A DNA stretch of 64,000 bases. It comes from Azospirillum sp. RU38E. Its GTDB lineage: Bacteria; Pseudomonadota; Alphaproteobacteria; Azospirillales; Azospirillaceae. The notes below the pieces were generated by a model. The model was not told the DNA's origin. It saw nothing but the letters and a program-made list of their open reading frames with translations, and did no database searches. Shown piece after piece: positions 45,531-53,873 of the stretch (position 1 is the first letter of the stretch; every line of letters begins with the position of its first letter). Location of the stretch: contig NZ_FZOI01000009.1 of assembly GCF_900188385.1 (NCBI RefSeq), positions 1 to 64,000 of the forward strand, given 5' to 3'. The position numbers and the translations under genes were made by a program.

Positions 45531-45584
45531 CTTCACCTGCCAGTTCGAGGGGTTTGCCCGGTGGCGAGAGCAGCGCATCTCGGC

Positions 45585-47144
45585 TCAATCCAACGTGTGC
45601 AAGGTGCGGATCAGGCCGTCCAGATCGCCGCCCTCCCCATCCTTGATCGCGGTTTCCCGCAGACGCCGTGCCCAGACCGCCGCATCAAAGCGGGGCGCGA
45701 TACGGCGGATTTCGGCCAGTACCTTGTCGAATTTCGACAGGCCGCGCGCATGGGTATCGGAATAGCCCTTGATCAGCCGGCGGCATTTCAGCACCTCCAC
45801 CCCCAGCTCATAATTGCTGCCGACCAGATCATAGGCACAGCGCAACCATTCCTCCCGGTGGGCCACTTCCTCCGCATGGCGCAGCGATCCCCGCCGCAGC
45901 CACTGCATCCCCCCCAGCACATAAAGAACCAGGAACCAGCCAGGCGAATAGGTGCGCACCCGCCGCCCCTTATTGACCTTGCGGTCCAGCCAGCCATAAA
46001 GCCCCTGCCGGCTTTTCAGCCAGCGGGCGAAGCCCGCCGGCAACATGCCGGCAATTTCCTCCATGCGGGGATGCATGAATTCGGTGGTGCCCAGGATATG
46101 CTGCGGCCCGGCGCCAACCTCCCGCGCGATGCGGGCCCGACGGGTGGCCCGCGTCTTCAGGTCGGCCACGCGGATCACGTCATCATAGGTCATGGCATTC
46201 GCCAGATATTTGGCGGCATTCTCGGTGAAGGCATAGTGATGCGCCTCCCCGCCGGCCAGCCGGTCAATCGACTGGACATGGCCCAGAATCTCCAGATATT
46301 CCCGGCCGTAACGTTCATCCTGGTAATCCACCACCTTGCGCAGGCCTGCTTCCGCCATTGCCCAGGCCGGTTCCGGCAGCGTCTCGCGCAGGCTGGTCAG
46401 CAGCCCAGCGAAGCGGGGATCGGCGGCAGCCGGGGCCGCCTGTTTGGCCGGCGCATTCTCCAGCACCACCGGCGGCGGGGGCGGGTTGACCACCCGGTCA
46501 AAGGCGGCATCAAAGGTCTTCAGGCTGGCGGTCACGCCCTTGCCATCGCGCTTGATGACGGCGTGATAATCCTCCCGGCTGAAGGGCAAGGCGCCCGATC
46601 CGCTCAAGGCACCGAACAGGGCGGACGAAATTACGCTGCCATTGCGGACCGCCAGTTCATCCATATTGAAGATGATCTGCTGGCGGGCCGTTACGCCAAT
46701 GGCTTCCACCACGGCACCGCTGTCGGCAATGCCTTCACCCGGCGCGCTTTTCTCCGATATCGCCAGCGACCGATGGTTGGAGGCGATTAGCGTCGTGCGG
46801 TCGGGCGTGACGATGCCGCGCAGGATCGACCGCCCGGCTTCCATGAATTCCGACGCCAGCACGATATCCACGTCACCCGGCGTGGGCATCTGGGCCAGGA
46901 TCGGGCGCTGGCCATTGGCCGGCGGCATCATCTCCACATAATAGATCGTCGCCCCGGTGCGCTGGGCCACACCGGGAACGGAGGTTGACTGGGCAACCCA
47001 GCCGGCATCTTCCGCCAATTGCACAATCCAGCCGGACAGCACGCCGCCGCCCTGCCCGCCCATGGCCACGATGGCGATGGTGATCGGCCGCTCCGTCGCT
47101 GCACCGGCAGCGGCAAGGGGCAACCTGAGTGTCTCGTTGCGCAT
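45585..47144 (-). CDS. iorB: Indolepyruvate oxidoreductase subunit beta-type protein with DUF6537 extension
   Basis: Protein of 519 residues. The N-terminal 200 residues are the pyruvate-ferredoxin-oxidoreductase gamma-like domain (IAIVAMGGQGGGVLSGWIVQLAEDAG near the start, WVAQSTSVPGVAQRTG following). The remainder is the C-terminal domain now called DUF6537, found in the long bacterial IorB proteins and absent from archaeal IorB. With IorA it would oxidatively decarboxylate an aryl- or branched 2-oxo acid to the acyl-CoA. The start shares a base with the iorA stop (TGATG). No ferredoxin gene lies alongside. Confidence 0.9.
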   Translation of the reverse strand: MRNETLRLPLAAAGAATERPITIAIVAMGGQGGGVLSGWIVQLAEDAGWVAQSTSVPGVAQRTGATIYYVEMMPPANGQRPILAQMPTPGDVDIVLASEFMEAGRSILRGIVTPDRTTLIASNHRSLAISEKSAPGEGIADSGAVVEAIGVTARQQIIFNMDELAVRNGSVISSALFGALSGSGALPFSREDYHAVIKRDGKGVTASLKTFDAAFDRVVNPPPPPVVLENAPAKQAAPAAADPRFAGLLTSLRETLPEPAWAMAEAGLRKVVDYQDERYGREYLEILGHVQSIDRLAGGEAHHYAFTENAAKYLANAMTYDDVIRVADLKTRATRRARIAREVGAGPQHILGTTEFMHPRMEEIAGMLPAGFARWLKSRQGLYGWLDRKVNKGRRVRTYSPGWFLVLYVLGGMQWLRRGSLRHAEEVAHREEWLRCAYDLVGSNYELGVEVLKCRRLIKGYSDTHARGLSKFDKVLAEIRRIAPRFDAAVWARRLRETAIKDGEGGDLDGLIRTLHTLD

Positions 47145-49309
47145 CAGGCTGCCTCCGCCACAATACGGCGGCGGTCGCGCCGCTGTTGCAGAAAGCCGAT
47201 CAGCGCCATCGACAGCTTGGCTTTGAACCGGTCCCAGCCGGTCGGGTTATGAACAACCTCAGCCCGGTAGAAGGAGGGGCAGAGGGCCGCCGCCTCCGAC
47301 ACTTCCCCGCAATTGCCGCAGGCGACACAGGAATTGTCGATGGCGGCCACCGGATCGTCGCGCAGCGGATCGTCCAGTTGCTTCACCGACAAGGACGGGC
47401 AGCCGGACAACCGGATACAGGCATGGTCACCGGTGCAGACATCCTCATCCACGCCGAACCGTTCCTTGACCACCCGCTGGCCGCCCTTGATCGCCTTGGC
47501 GACCAGGGGCTTTTCCCGCCGCTGGCGGTTCAACATGCATTCGGAAGAGGCGATGATGATCTTTGGCCCTTCCTCCTTCGTCGTCAGCGCCTCTTTCAAC
47601 ACCGCCCGCATCCGGCCCACATCATAGGTCCGGTCCACCTCCCGCACCCAGGTGGCGCCGACACCGGCCACCGCCTTGGAAATGGGATTGTTGGTCTTGC
47701 GGTTCTTGTTGGGCGCGCGGGATGACAGGATGTCCTGCCCGCCGGTCGCCGAGGAATAGAAATTATCGACGATCAGGAAGACGCCATCATGCTTGTTGAA
47801 CACGGCATTGCCGATGCCGCTGGTCAACCCATTATGCCAGAAGCCGCCATCCCCCATCACGGCGATGGAGCGTTTGCCCCCGCTCTGGCTGAAGGCGGCG
47901 GAAGAGGCAGCGCCCAGGCCAAAGCCCATGGTGGTGGTGCCGATATTGAAGGGCGGCAGGATGGAGAACAGGTGACAGCCAATATCGGCCGACACGTGAT
48001 GCTCCCCCAATTCCTGCTGCACCAGCTTCATGGCGGCGAAGATCGGGCGTTCCGGGCAGCCGGTGCACAGGCCCGGCGGCCGGGGCGGCACCACCGATTT
48101 CAAATGCACCACCTTGGGATCGGCCAGAACCGGCCTGGCATCGGGCACCGGCGGCCGGTTGCCCAGCAGTTGCGGCGCGCGCTTATCCAGGAAGGCCTGC
48201 ACCCCGTTCATGATGGCCTGGATCGTGTAATCGCCCGCCATGGGCAGCACGTCCTTGCCATGCAGCGGGGTCTGGATGTCGCGCCGCCGCAGCACGGTAT
48301 TCAGCGCCTGTTCCAGATAATCGGGCTGGCCTTCCTCCACGATCAGCACGGCATCCTTGCCCTGGACGAATTCCGCCACCTCGCTGTCGATCAGTGGATA
48401 GGTGACGTTCATCACGTAAAGCGGCACCTGCGTATTGCCATAGGCATCCGACAGGCCAAGATATTGCAGCGCGCGGATGACATTATTGTACATGCCGCCC
48501 TGCAGGATGATGCCGACGCAGCCGTCTGCCGGCCCGAACCATTCATTCAGCTTGTTACGGCGGACGAAATCGATGGCGGCCGGCAGCCGCCGGGCGATCT
48601 TTTCCTGTTCATGTTCATAGGCGGCGGGCGGCAGCACAATACGGCCCAGATCGCGCTTGGGCGTGTTCAGCGCATCATCCAGGCTGAAGGCCGGGCGGAC
48701 ATTATCCTTGGCGACGAAATGCCCATGCATGTGGCAGGTGCGCACCCGCACCTCCAGCATCACCGGCGTGTTCGATGCCTCCGACAGCTCAAAGCCCTTG
48801 GCAATCAGATCGACGATACAGGTATGGTCCGGGCGCGGGTCCAGCAGCCACATCTGCGACTTCATCGCAAAGGCATGGGTGCGTTCCTGCATGATGGAGG
48901 AACCTTCGCCATAATCCTCCCCGATGATGACCAGCGTGCCGCCGGTCACCCCGCCGGAGGCCAGATTGGCCAGCGCGTCGGAGGCAACATTGGTGCCCAC
49001 CGTGGATTTCCAGGCCACCGCCCCGCGCAGCGGATACATGACGCTGGCCGACAGCATCGCCGCCGCCGTCGCCTCATTGGCGGAACTTTGGAAATTCACC
49101 CCCAACTCACCCAGAATGTCCTTGGCATCGGCCAGCACATCCATCAGGTGCGAAATGGGCGAGCCCTGATAGCCGCCCACATAGGAAACGCCGGCCTGCA
49201 ACAGGCCCTTGGTGATCGCCAGGATCGCCTCGCCCCGAAAGACCTCCCCGTCCCCCAGGCGCAGATGTTCCACTTCCTTGGCAAAGGAACGTTCAGCCAT
49301 GTCCGCCAT
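47144..49309 (-). CDS. iorA: Indolepyruvate:ferredoxin oxidoreductase subunit alpha-type protein
   Basis: Protein of 721 residues. The N-terminal 2-oxoacid domain (VSYVGGYQGSPISHLMDVL, about residues 41-59) is followed by the ThDP-binding domain with LCTGCPERP near 415 and the GDGGFWHNGL motif near 486. Near the C-terminus are cysteine clusters CTGDHACIRLSGCP and C-x2-C-x2-C-x9-CP (Cys661, 664, 667, 677) for iron-sulfur clusters. IorAB convert indolepyruvate and related arylpyruvates to arylacetyl-CoA. I start at 49309 (MADMAERSF), though 49300 is possible. Element D lies 22 bases upstream. Confidence 0.92.
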   Translation of the reverse strand: MADMAERSFAKEVEHLRLGDGEVFRGEAILAITKGLLQAGVSYVGGYQGSPISHLMDVLADAKDILGELGVNFQSSANEATAAAMLSASVMYPLRGAVAWKSTVGTNVASDALANLASGGVTGGTLVIIGEDYGEGSSIMQERTHAFAMKSQMWLLDPRPDHTCIVDLIAKGFELSEASNTPVMLEVRVRTCHMHGHFVAKDNVRPAFSLDDALNTPKRDLGRIVLPPAAYEHEQEKIARRLPAAIDFVRRNKLNEWFGPADGCVGIILQGGMYNNVIRALQYLGLSDAYGNTQVPLYVMNVTYPLIDSEVAEFVQGKDAVLIVEEGQPDYLEQALNTVLRRRDIQTPLHGKDVLPMAGDYTIQAIMNGVQAFLDKRAPQLLGNRPPVPDARPVLADPKVVHLKSVVPPRPPGLCTGCPERPIFAAMKLVQQELGEHHVSADIGCHLFSILPPFNIGTTTMGFGLGAASSAAFSQSGGKRSIAVMGDGGFWHNGLTSGIGNAVFNKHDGVFLIVDNFYSSATGGQDILSSRAPNKNRKTNNPISKAVAGVGATWVREVDRTYDVGRMRAVLKEALTTKEEGPKIIIASSECMLNRQRREKPLVAKAIKGGQRVVKERFGVDEDVCTGDHACIRLSGCPSLSVKQLDDPLRDDPVAAIDNSCVACGNCGEVSEAAALCPSFYRAEVVHNPTGWDRFKAKLSMALIGFLQQRRDRRRIVAEAA

Positions 49310-49330
49310 CCGTGGATATTGTGTGCAAAT

Positions 49331-49348
49331 AGATATTTTAAGCTTAAA
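49331..49348 (-). promoter_or_regulatory. Operator-like element D upstream of iorA
   Basis: AGATATTTTAAGCTTAAA (plus strand) matches the core of elements A-C with one change (ATGC to AAGC). It lies 21 bases upstream of the chosen iorA start. It has the same relation to its gene as element C has to the ligase operon. Confidence 0.55.
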
Positions 49349-49388
49349 GCAAATTACAATCCCTGTCACCAGGGTGATGCGAAACAGA

Positions 49389-50702
49389 TCAGCCTGTGAC
49401 CAGATCGACGCGCTGGGCGTTGAAGGCAAAACGCGGCGTGTAACGGCGCAGGAAATCCGCCTCAATCCGGGTACGGGACAAGGGATCGGTTACCTTCTCC
49501 AGCGCCGCCGCCAGTTGCGCCTGATCGGTGGCAAAGGCGCGGATGCCGTCCAGATCCGACCAGACCAGCCAGAAGGATTTGCCATCCGCCGCCACCCAGC
49601 CCGGCGCGATGCGGGGGCCATAGGCCCGGGCCGCCGCATCGCCAGCCGGCTTCCACGCCGTCTCTTCATGGATTTGCCGCCAGGGGCCCCAGGGCGTGTC
49701 CGCCACCCACAGGCCCAGATAGCTGGGCTTGCCGAACTCCGTCCCGTCAGGGGCCACGCCGATGCCGGCGGCGGCCATCATGTAAAGGCCCAGCGCCTCA
49801 TTATAGACAACGCTGGGCAGCCAGGATTCCAGCACCAGATCGCCGGGGAACAGGTTGGTGTAATTGACCCAGCCGCGCGGGAAGACATGCACGGGCACCC
49901 GCGCGGCGATATCCCGGCGCCAATTGGCCCCACCATCGGCCCGGTGACCGGCAAAGAATTCATAGGCGTCGCGGTCCAGCAGCCGCGCGATGGGCACGCG
50001 GAACATCACCAGTTCATTCATCGTCCCATCGGTATTGCCGTTGGGGCTGTAGACATAGATATAGCCATCGCGGTTGGCCGCATAATCCCGGCCCATCTGC
50101 AAGATGGACAACAGGGAGAAGCACCCGTCCGGTTCCTGGAAAAAGCTGAAGCGGCCGCGCGTCTGCTCCGCCCAATCCTCCCAGATCACGGGGGTGGAAC
50201 CGTCGCGGTTGCGCCAAGTCCGGCCGCCATCGTCGGAGAAGACCAACTTCGCCCCCGTCCAGTGGCGCGGCCGATCCTCTGCCCTATCCAGTGTGCTGAT
50301 GAACTGATAGAGGCGCCCGCCCGCGGCCAGCAGGCCGGACCCATAATAGACGGTCGCCCCCTCCGGTCGGGTCGACCGGTTGATGACGGGATAGGTTGCC
50401 ACCTCCGCAAAGCGCGCCTTATCCGGCGCACCGCTGATGGTCCACAGGCGTGTATTATAAAAGGCGGTGGGCGGATCGGCCCAGCCGGAACCGTCATTGA
50501 CGCCCACCACCTGCGGTCCCTGCCGGGTCCAGGTCATATGGTAACCGTCGCCCAGGCTGGGGGAGCGCAGGATCGTCTCCTCCCGCCGCGTAGCCGAGAG
50601 AATGTCAACGCGTCGCGGGGCGGCCAGAACAGCGGGAGGGCCAAGCGCCGGCACGGCCGCGGCCGCCAGCACCTGTTTCAGGAAAGTGCGTCTGTGCGGC
50701 AT
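49389..50702 (-). CDS. Tat-exported DUF4185-like propeller protein
   Basis: Protein of 437 residues beginning MPHRRTFLKQVLAAAA, a twin-arginine signal (R-R-T-F-L-K). The mature part resembles DUF4185/five-bladed glycosidase-like propellers, with DDGGRTWRNRDG (an Asp box), YIYVYSPNGN, WVNYTNLFPGDLV and LGLWVADTPWGPW. Export in folded form suggests a bound cofactor or a periplasmic enzyme acting on a glycosidic or lactone bond. No catalytic residue is certain. I prefer 50702 over 50717 because GAGGC precedes it. It is separate from iorA by 79 bases and element D. Confidence 0.7.
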   Translation of the reverse strand: MPHRRTFLKQVLAAAAVPALGPPAVLAAPRRVDILSATRREETILRSPSLGDGYHMTWTRQGPQVVGVNDGSGWADPPTAFYNTRLWTISGAPDKARFAEVATYPVINRSTRPEGATVYYGSGLLAAGGRLYQFISTLDRAEDRPRHWTGAKLVFSDDGGRTWRNRDGSTPVIWEDWAEQTRGRFSFFQEPDGCFSLLSILQMGRDYAANRDGYIYVYSPNGNTDGTMNELVMFRVPIARLLDRDAYEFFAGHRADGGANWRRDIAARVPVHVFPRGWVNYTNLFPGDLVLESWLPSVVYNEALGLYMMAAAGIGVAPDGTEFGKPSYLGLWVADTPWGPWRQIHEETAWKPAGDAAARAYGPRIAPGWVAADGKSFWLVWSDLDGIRAFATDQAQLAAALEKVTDPLSRTRIEADFLRRYTPRFAFNAQRVDLVTG

Positions 50703-50759
50703 GATGCCTCTGTTCATCTGGGCGATGGCGGGCCGCCAAGCCGGGCGGCCCGCACCCGG

Positions 50760-51530
50760 TCACTTGATTTCGTCCAGCGACTTCATTTCCACCTTGCCGT
50801 CAGGGGTGACCTTGAACAGCGGGTCTTCACGCTCACAATAATATTCCATGATGCGGTAATTGTGATCGCGCTTATAGCCGTAGGTGAAGCGGTACGGCTC
50901 CTCCAGCATCTTGGGATCTTCGATGGTGATCTGATTTTCGATCAGGTCCGGCCCGGTCAGGCGGATGCGTTCCGTAATCACCATCTCATTGCTGTGCGGA
51001 ATTTCGAAAAACTGCACATCTTCCTTCACCCCGCGGGTGGTAATGATCAGCGTGTCCTTTTCCCAATGGCCGACCGACATACCGTAATAGGAGGGGATCA
51101 GCTTGTTGGCCGGCGGCATCGGCTCGTTCAGATAGACGCGCCGGACCTGGGCCAGATATTCCCCCAGCACCGTCAGGCGGCCCTTGGTCTGCAAGAATTC
51201 CAGCGGGAAGATCGCACCCATCAGCATGGGCATCCCTTCGGGCATACATAGGGTGCTGGGATCAACCAGCGGGGTGCCCGCCTTCAGCATGGCATCGCGC
51301 TTGGCGCGCTGCGCCTTCCACTGGCTGGCATAGGGTTCCTTCAGCTTTGGCCCCCCACCCGGCACCGGCAGTTCCAGGAAGGTGTTTTCCTCCCCCGCAA
51401 ACGGGTCGGGATAGATCTGCCAGACACCGGTGATATCCGGTTCCGCCGCCGGCTTCGCCGCGCGCACGTCGGCACCCACGCCCATCGCCACCAGGGCGAC
51501 GGCGAGCATCATCGATTTCACTGCCCGCAT
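50760..51530 (-). CDS. Secreted protein of unknown function (256 residues)
   Basis: A signal peptide (MMLAVALVAMGVGADVRA) ends near residue 24. The mature protein has DITGVWQIYPDPF early, LCMPEGMPMLMGAIFPLEFLQT with a single Cys in the middle, GHWEKDTLIITTRG, and a C-terminal MEYYCEREDP. The GxWxKDTLxxxT pattern recalls periplasmic proteins common in Acidobacteria and sphingomonads near DUF6152 genes. No enzymatic motif is visible. It starts after GGGAGG and lies between the DUF6152 gene and the Tat protein, all on one strand. Confidence 0.65.
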   Translation of the reverse strand: MRAVKSMMLAVALVAMGVGADVRAAKPAAEPDITGVWQIYPDPFAGEENTFLELPVPGGGPKLKEPYASQWKAQRAKRDAMLKAGTPLVDPSTLCMPEGMPMLMGAIFPLEFLQTKGRLTVLGEYLAQVRRVYLNEPMPPANKLIPSYYGMSVGHWEKDTLIITTRGVKEDVQFFEIPHSNEMVITERIRLTGPDLIENQITIEDPKMLEEPYRFTYGYKRDHNYRIMEYYCEREDPLFKVTPDGKVEMKSLDEIK

Positions 51531-51586
51531 TACAGGCCTCCCAGCCTTTTGTGCTTATTATCGGTGCCCCAGTGCGGGGGCGCTCC

Positions 51587-51973
51587 TCACCAGCCGCTCA
51601 GTGTACGGCCATCGGGAACCTTGATGGTTTTCAGCATCCCGCCGGGGCGGCCATCGCGCAGGGGATAATAATCAATATCCACCGTGTCACCGGCCTTGAT
51701 GGTCGTTGCCTCCCAGCCGCCGGCCACCATCATATTCACGCTGCTGCATTCCAGGGCATATTTGGTCTTGCCCGTGGGGCCATCGACGCTGACCACGACA
51801 AAGGAATGCGGGTTGGCGAAGCGGAATTCACTGACGGTGGCCTTTTGCAGCTGATCCACCTTCGTCTGATCGAACATTGCGAACGAATGGTGAGCCAAGG
51901 CCGGTGCCACAACCAGGCCGGCGACAAGGCTCACGCCGACGATCGCCGATACCGATTTCTTGCTCAGTCTCAT
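51587..51973 (-). CDS. DUF6152 family secreted protein
   Basis: Small periplasmic protein of 128 residues. The signal peptide VSAIVGVSLVAGLVVAPALA ends before HHSFAMFD, the family's hallmark mature N-terminus. The core contains FRFANPHSFVVVSVDG and a C-terminal DYYPLRDGRPGG. The His-His start after cleavage could bind a metal, an inference. The start is ATG at 51973 after AAGGAG. It is the first gene of a minus-strand set (DUF6152, unknown protein, Tat protein). DUF6152 and DUF6644 genes both flank this block. Confidence 0.8.
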   Translation of the reverse strand: MRLSKKSVSAIVGVSLVAGLVVAPALAHHSFAMFDQTKVDQLQKATVSEFRFANPHSFVVVSVDGPTGKTKYALECSSVNMMVAGGWEATTIKAGDTVDIDYYPLRDGRPGGMLKTIKVPDGRTLSGW

Positions 51974-52389
51974 CAATCAACTCCTTGTTCATGTTGCCCA
52001 TCCGCCCCCGCCTTGCGCGCCGGACATCCGGCCGGATGATCTGCTGCCGGCCCGATTTACCCGCGGGCCGGGCGGTATCGCATCCCGTCAGGGACACCCC
52101 ACCCCCTGCCGGCCGCCGCCGGTCATCAGGGGCGGCCGGCTTGTCGCCAGATACCACCAGAGTATGCAGAATGGTTGACTTAGCGTAACATTTGCCCCGT
52201 TCCGGGGGAGTTAATTACAGTTCCGAAACCGTTACAGACCCCGTTCACCGGGACGTTTCGGCAATTGGGGCTGGATTTCCAGGCCCTGTGACAGCGACAG
52301 TCGGGCGGGCGATGCTTCACAATGGTGTTGTCACCGCACGATCGGCTACAGTCATTCCTATTGGTCGCGCGATGCTGAAGGTTCACCGC
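51974..52389. other. Divergent intergenic region between DUF6152 and the second winged-helix gene
   Basis: About 415 bases without a credible gene. The frame upstream of 52390 stays open but has no ribosome site until GAAGG at 52377. Around 52200-52260 there is a stretch with GTTACAG and ACCGTT words that could be regulatory, and both promoters must lie here. I could not assign boxes. Confidence 0.45.
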
Positions 52390-53823
52390 ATGAAGCCATG
52401 GTCCCCCCCGAACATCCCACCGGCCCAAGCGGCCGCCAGCAGGGCCGAGAGCGAGGGGGATGGGGACGCTTCACGGGAGGAGCTGTTGCGCCAGGCCGCC
52501 CAGACCCTGCGGGAGGAGCTGGGCGGCAAACGGTCAGACAAGCTGCTGCGCCTGTTTGATTTCCTGCTGGAACGGACGCTTGAATCGCGCCCGCCGACGG
52601 AACTGGAAATCGCCAACGCGGTCTTTGCCAGCGGGGAGCCGCTGGACGCACCCAAGGATTCCACCGTCCGGGTCTATGTCCACCGCCTGCGCAAGATGCT
52701 GGAAGAAACCTATCGGGATCAGCCCGGCCCCCGGCTGATGATCCCGGTGGGCGAGTACAGCATCAGCCTGATCGGTGTCGCGGCAGCAACCCCCGCCCCG
52801 GCAGCAATGGCGGAACCGGCAGCGGCCGAACCAGCCCCCGCCGCCGCCCCGCCCCGGTATCCGCCGCAGGCCGGTCGGCTGGCGCTGGCCGCCATCGGCC
52901 TGCTGGGTCTTTGCGCTTTGCTGTTCTTCATGCTGACCAGCCAGGGGCCCCTGGCGGCCGACACCCCGGCTGCCAGCCTCTGGCAGCCGCTGGCCAGCAG
53001 CGACCGGCCGATCACCATCGTGATGGGTGACTATTTCCTGTTCGGGCAGAACGGGGCGGAGAAGCCACCCGCCGGTGCGCCCCCGCGCCTTGTCTGGGAA
53101 CGTTCCGTGCTGGTGCGGGAGGATCTGGACATCTATCTGATGCATAATCCCACCGCTGGCGAACGTATCACCGGTGCGCGTGAACAATATATCTCCTCCG
53201 GCACCCTGCAGGCGCTCGAGAAGATCAACAATACCCTGCGCAATCTGGAAGGCGGGCGGGCGCGATCGGTCCGGCTGATCGCCGCTTCCCAACTGACACC
53301 CGACATCTTCAAATCCTCCGACGTGGTCTATGTCGGGCTGCTGAGCGGGTTGAATGTTCTGCTGCGCGACCCGCTGTTCCAGGTTTCCGGCTTTGCGCTG
53401 GATGATGGCTTGACCGACCTGATGGACAAGGCCACAGGGACACATTACCAGTCCGACGGGGTGGTGCTGACGGAAGAACGCATCCCGCGCATGGATTATG
53501 GCTATATTGCCAGCCTGCCCGGCCCTGCCGATAACCGCATCATGGTGATTGCCGGCATCCGCGATCCCGGCCTGCTGGAAATGGCGGAACTGGCCAGCGA
53601 CCCGGCGCGGCTGGCCACGGCCAGCGCCTTGCAGGCCGACCAGCCATCACATGGTTTTGAAGCCCTTTATAAGGTGCGCACCATGGGAACGGCCAATCTG
53701 GGGGCCACGCTGGTGCTGCGCCGCGACCTGCAAATCCAGGGCATCTGGGACAGGTCGAAGGCGCTGACCGGCCCTGGTGCCGTACCCGCCCCGCCGGAAC
53801 GGCCAGTTTCGCCAAAGGATTGA
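52390..53823 (+). CDS. Membrane-anchored winged-helix (ToxR-like) protein, copy 2
   Basis: Protein of 477 residues with the same architecture as the one at 35214: a cytosolic winged helix (about 30-128: KLLRLFDFLLERTLES, TELEIANAVFASG, TVRVYVHRLRKML, IPVGEYSI), an Ala/Pro-rich linker, one transmembrane helix (about 163-183) and a periplasmic domain. Shared motifs include the recognition helix and MDYGYIASL (VDYGYIASL in copy 1) late in the periplasmic part. The start at 52390 follows GAAGG. It is followed by a pseudo-serine hydrolase gene in the same direction. Ligand and targets unknown. Confidence 0.8.
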   Translation: MKPWSPPNIPPAQAAASRAESEGDGDASREELLRQAAQTLREELGGKRSDKLLRLFDFLLERTLESRPPTELEIANAVFASGEPLDAPKDSTVRVYVHRLRKMLEETYRDQPGPRLMIPVGEYSISLIGVAAATPAPAAMAEPAAAEPAPAAAPPRYPPQAGRLALAAIGLLGLCALLFFMLTSQGPLAADTPAASLWQPLASSDRPITIVMGDYFLFGQNGAEKPPAGAPPRLVWERSVLVREDLDIYLMHNPTAGERITGAREQYISSGTLQALEKINNTLRNLEGGRARSVRLIAASQLTPDIFKSSDVVYVGLLSGLNVLLRDPLFQVSGFALDDGLTDLMDKATGTHYQSDGVVLTEERIPRMDYGYIASLPGPADNRIMVIAGIRDPGLLEMAELASDPARLATASALQADQPSHGFEALYKVRTMGTANLGATLVLRRDLQIQGIWDRSKALTGPGAVPAPPERPVSPKD

Positions 53824-53873
53824 CCGGTTCGGCAATTGTGCCGAACGGGGGATGGCTGCCAGAAATGGCCCTT

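Noticed and set aside
44592-46790. Open frame of 732 codons opposite the hydrolase and iorB genes
   Set aside because: It spans two real genes in antisense, is rich in His, Arg, Gly and Gln as usual for GC-frame shadows, and shows no domain.
47789-49399. Open frame of 536 codons opposite iorA
   Set aside because: Antisense shadow of a clearly coding, motif-bearing IorA.
11088-52227. A 13-base word (TTCGGAACTGTAA) shared in inverse orientation between 11088-11100 and 52215-52227
   Set aside because: Exact 13-mers are expected by chance many times in 64 kb; no third copy or dyad supports it.
52192-52389. 66-residue N-terminal extension of the second winged-helix protein
   Set aside because: No ribosome site at 52192; the winged-helix homology begins after 52390, which is preceded by GAAGG.
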